This document shows positions 7,701 to 8,529 of a stretch of DNA of 8,529 nt, piece by piece. Numbering within the stretch: the first letter of the stretch is position 1; every line of letters begins with the position of its first letter. The notes below the pieces were generated by a model. The model saw only the letters and a list, made by a program, of their open reading frames with translations, was not told the DNA's origin and ran no database searches. Source of the DNA: an uncultured Bacillota bacterium (GTDB lineage Bacteria; Bacillota; Clostridia; Christensenellales; UBA1242); assembly GCA_945947685.1 (NCBI GenBank), contig CAMEYT010000009.1, forward strand, positions 1 to 8,529. The letters are read 5' to 3'. The translations under genes and the position numbers were made by a program.

Positions 7701-7986
7701 ACATATTTGGGATCATTAATAAAAGACCTTGACTACAAGTAAAAGTTGTAGATAAAGCTCCAGATAATAATGCTCCATGTAAAGTCCCAGCGACCCCAGC
7801 CTCTGATTGCATTTCAATAGTTTTTACATCTTCTCCAAATATATTCTTTTCGCCATTGCTTGCTTTAGCTGTGCAAAGTTCTGCCATAGCAGTTGATGGT
7901 GTGATTGGATATACTGGAATTACCTCAGATAATTTATATGCTACTCTTGCTGCTGCAGAGTTTGCATCGATAGTTATTTTTGTCAT
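4744..7986 (-). CDS. nifJ: Pyruvate:ferredoxin (flavodoxin) oxidoreductase, compact form
   Basis: Cytosolic homodimeric-type enzyme converting pyruvate and CoA to acetyl-CoA and CO2 while reducing ferredoxin, central to fermentation in anaerobes. It is a single chain of 1080 residues. Visible elements: the N-terminal Pyr domain with YPITPST (T29), E62 in MQSEAG and the pyruvate-binding R112 in AARAISSHALSIF; the gamma-type domain with GGRYGLGGKEFSP and FGLGSDGTVSASK; two 4Fe-4S ferredoxin motifs (C676/679/682/686 and C729/732/735/739); the proximal-cluster cysteines C795, C798, C823 and C990; and the thiamine-diphosphate GDG (881-883) with YSNTGGQ. Homologues are usually about 1170-1180 residues. 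Most of the shortfall is at residues 866-876, where a ~70-residue helical insert between NAEFGLG and the GDG motif is missing. All ligand and catalytic positions are intact, so activity is expected. ATG 7986 has AGGAAG (7995-8000) 8 bases upstream. It is transcribed alone. Confidence 0.97.
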   Translation of the reverse strand: MTKITIDANSAAARVAYKLSEVIPVYPITPSTAMAELCTAKASNGEKNIFGEDVKTIEMQSEAGVAGTLHGALLSGALSTTFTCSQGLLLMIPNMFKIAGERLPAVIHVAARAISSHALSIFCDHSDIMATRMTGFGMIASANVQEAQDMAFISHLCAVKYNFPILHFFDGFRTSHEYQKIDELTDEEMLKLFPKLSQLKLKKNAISSDNPKMFGTAQNPDVFFQNREAANRDYSDWTANFLKELEDFEKITGRKYAPFEYYGKKNAKNIIVSMGSSVNTIRETLVNLDDKTGLIAVRLYRPFDEKLFLSILPNSVKNICVLDRTKESGANAPLFLDVVSAIQKSNRKIKVIGGRYGLGGKEFSPACVNAIVKNLTSNNPKDNFSVGINDDITNSSLEIEDFANKLKQTEIKLFGLGSDGTVSASKSLIRILGNKTDKNVQGFFEYDSKKSGSLTISHLRLSDEEILSSYLIKNEDVISINNFSFVHKYNCLDGLKNKGKVLINSVFTPDEIDRILPSSYKQILKDKKAELYLINGQKIAKQNNLGEKINIIMEAGLFKVLNILPENEAQRELTNEIIKNFSKKGKEVVENNINAMNIAFNSVERVDVEKLTVNCELKKTKEANGFASVVEKIQRLEGNSLPVSSFSKDGSMPTDTAKLEKRGIALETPVWLPENCVQCGHCVLACPHGALRAILIDEKDCPKEEEMPFANAFGLPNKKYRIQISPEDCTGCGVCAKTCPAIKKALEMVLASKNLEKERKNYNKLLKVKSEKAFSTDFAKGLQFCPSYFNFPGACAGCGETPYIKLATMLFGDRMIIANATGCSSIYSSSFPSCPFSKNEEGKGPAWANSLFEDNAEFGLGLKLGSAYSNNENKSQWIIGGDGWANDIGFSGLDHILQSNANVNILILDNENYSNTGGQASKATPIGAYQKFTENGKSTKKKNLGLIAMSYRNAYVAQVSLGANINQCIKAFKEAEAFNGPSIIIAYSTCVNHGFKMSDSMSEMKKAVLTGYFNLYRYNPNTGLELDFDPTVNTKEFLMGERRFTALMDKNIENANTLFDKNNQQNIDNLNLLKLLAKKN

Positions 7987-8010
7987 ATTTTTAACTTCCT
8001 TTATATGATT

Positions 8011-8039
8011 AATATATCATTTTGAAAAAAAATAGTCAA
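8011..8039 (-). promoter_or_regulatory. Strong sigma-A promoter for the oxidoreductase gene
   Basis: On the minus strand TTGACT (8039-8034) is followed by exactly 17 bases and then TATATT (8016-8011), with an extended -10 TG two bases before it (TGaTATATT). It lies 25 bases upstream of the start codon, giving a leader of roughly 18 bases that carries the RBS. This near-consensus arrangement suggests high, largely constitutive expression. Confidence 0.85.
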
Positions 8040-8066
8040 AGAAATTAGAAAATTATGTTTTTCTAT

Positions 8067-8094
8067 TTGAAATTTTCTTTAAAAGATGTATAAT
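8067..8094 (+). promoter_or_regulatory. Sigma-A promoter for truA
   Basis: TTGAAA (8067-8072), a 16-base spacer and a perfect TATAAT (8089-8094). Only six bases separate the -10 from the truA ATG at 8101, so the expected transcription start coincides with the start codon. It is divergent from the oxidoreductase promoter; the two -35 elements are 27 bases apart and do not overlap. Confidence 0.8.
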
Positions 8095-8100
8095 GTTCAC

Positions 8101-8529
8101 ATGCATAGAGTGTTATTAAAGATACAATATGACGGCCGTGAATTTTATGGTTGGCAAAAGCAAGAAGGCAGAAGAACAATTCAAGCGGAGATAGAAAAAG
8201 CGTTAGAAAAGCTTACTGGAGAACCGGTTGAAATTTTTGGAAGCGGAAGAACAGATAGAGGTGTTCATGCATTAGATCAAGCTGCACATTTTGATTTAAA
8301 ACAGAATATTCCCATAAAAAATCTTCCTGAAGCATTAAACAACCTTCTTCCAAATGACATTTCTATTAAGACAGCTAAGGTTATGAAGGATGATTTTCAT
8401 GCCAGATTCGATATTAAGTCAAAAACATATATTTATCAAGTTTATAACGCAAGTCAAAAATCGGCGATTTTAGCCAATCAATCGGCGTTTGTGAATTATG
8501 ATTTGGATTCAGTGAAAATGTTGAAGGTC
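8101..8529 (+). CDS. truA: tRNA pseudouridine synthase A (5' part)
   Basis: The first 143 codons of TruA, which isomerises uridine to pseudouridine at positions 38-40 of the tRNA anticodon arm; the right edge cuts off the remaining ~100 residues. Recognisable blocks in order are LLKIQYDGREFYGWQKQ (5-21), RRTIQAEIEKAL, the catalytic loop GSGRTDRGVHA with nucleophile D52 (E. coli D60), ALNNLLPNDISI and FHARFDIKSKTYIYQV (99-114). The loop residue after Asp is Arg where Ala is most common. Start: ATG 8101 gives the usual TruA N-terminus. The only other upstream in-frame start, ATG 8086, overlaps the -10 box, and no Shine-Dalgarno sequence precedes either, so the mRNA appears leaderless. GTG 8110 is also possible but has no RBS. 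Confidence 0.95.
   Translation, partial: MHRVLLKIQYDGREFYGWQKQEGRRTIQAEIEKALEKLTGEPVEIFGSGRTDRGVHALDQAAHFDLKQNIPIKNLPEALNNLLPNDISIKTAKVMKDDFHARFDIKSKTYIYQVYNASQKSAILANQSAFVNYDLDSVKMLKV

Noticed and set aside
8047..8064. AGAAAA/TTTTCT inverted repeat between the divergent promoters
   Set aside because: It is AT-only apart from one pair per arm, in a very AT-rich region, and is expected by chance.
1..8529. Mobile elements, CRISPR arrays, tRNA/rRNA genes, riboswitches and defence systems
   Set aside because: No transposase, direct repeats with spacers, cloverleaf sequence, conserved riboswitch core or defence-type domain was seen; the genes look like ordinary chromosomal metabolism apart from the first operon.

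Overview
The window is AT-rich DNA from a low-GC, Gram-positive anaerobe of the Clostridia/Tissierellia type. This rests on three things: a homodimeric-type pyruvate:ferredoxin oxidoreductase, strong GAGGTGAT-type ribosome binding sites with AGA-rich codon use, and a hypothetical protein whose C-terminal half resembles proteins I recall from clostridia. TGG encodes Trp and TGA is used as a stop, so the standard bacterial code fits. No species can be named from the sequence.

Layout. (1) Bases 2-2715, plus strand: the end of a membrane-anchored protein, then a small shikimate-kinase-like protein that has lost its catalytic motifs, then a full-length transketolase. The last two genes overlap by 4 bases, and a rho-independent terminator closes the unit. 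(2) Bases 2792-4712, plus strand: a two-gene operon with its own candidate promoter, a perfect inverted repeat in the leader and a textbook RBS. It encodes an uncharacterised acidic protein with a CCxCxxC cluster and a membrane-anchored alpha/beta hydrolase. (3) A bidirectional terminator (4711-4739) separates this operon from the convergent 1080-residue pyruvate:ferredoxin oxidoreductase (minus strand, 4744-7986). (4) A 114-base divergent intergenic region holds a strong promoter for the oxidoreductase and a promoter for truA. The truA gene runs off the right edge and looks leaderless.

How the genes relate. Transketolase (pentose phosphate carbon shuffling) and pyruvate:ferredoxin oxidoreductase (pyruvate to acetyl-CoA plus reduced ferredoxin) both belong to central carbon metabolism of an anaerobe and both use thiamine diphosphate, but they are in separate transcription units. 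The most unusual part is the first operon. The shikimate-kinase-like protein aligns almost without gaps to real shikimate kinases through its first ~100 residues, yet lacks the Walker A, substrate Asp/Arg, GGG and lid elements. The transketolase translated with it keeps its thiamine machinery but has changed the residues that hold the substrate phosphate and the acceptor C2 hydroxyl. Two co-translated proteins with altered active sites suggest a shared, non-standard role; this is inference. I see no tRNA, rRNA, CRISPR array, insertion sequence or phage gene, and no gene-free stretch longer than 150 bases.
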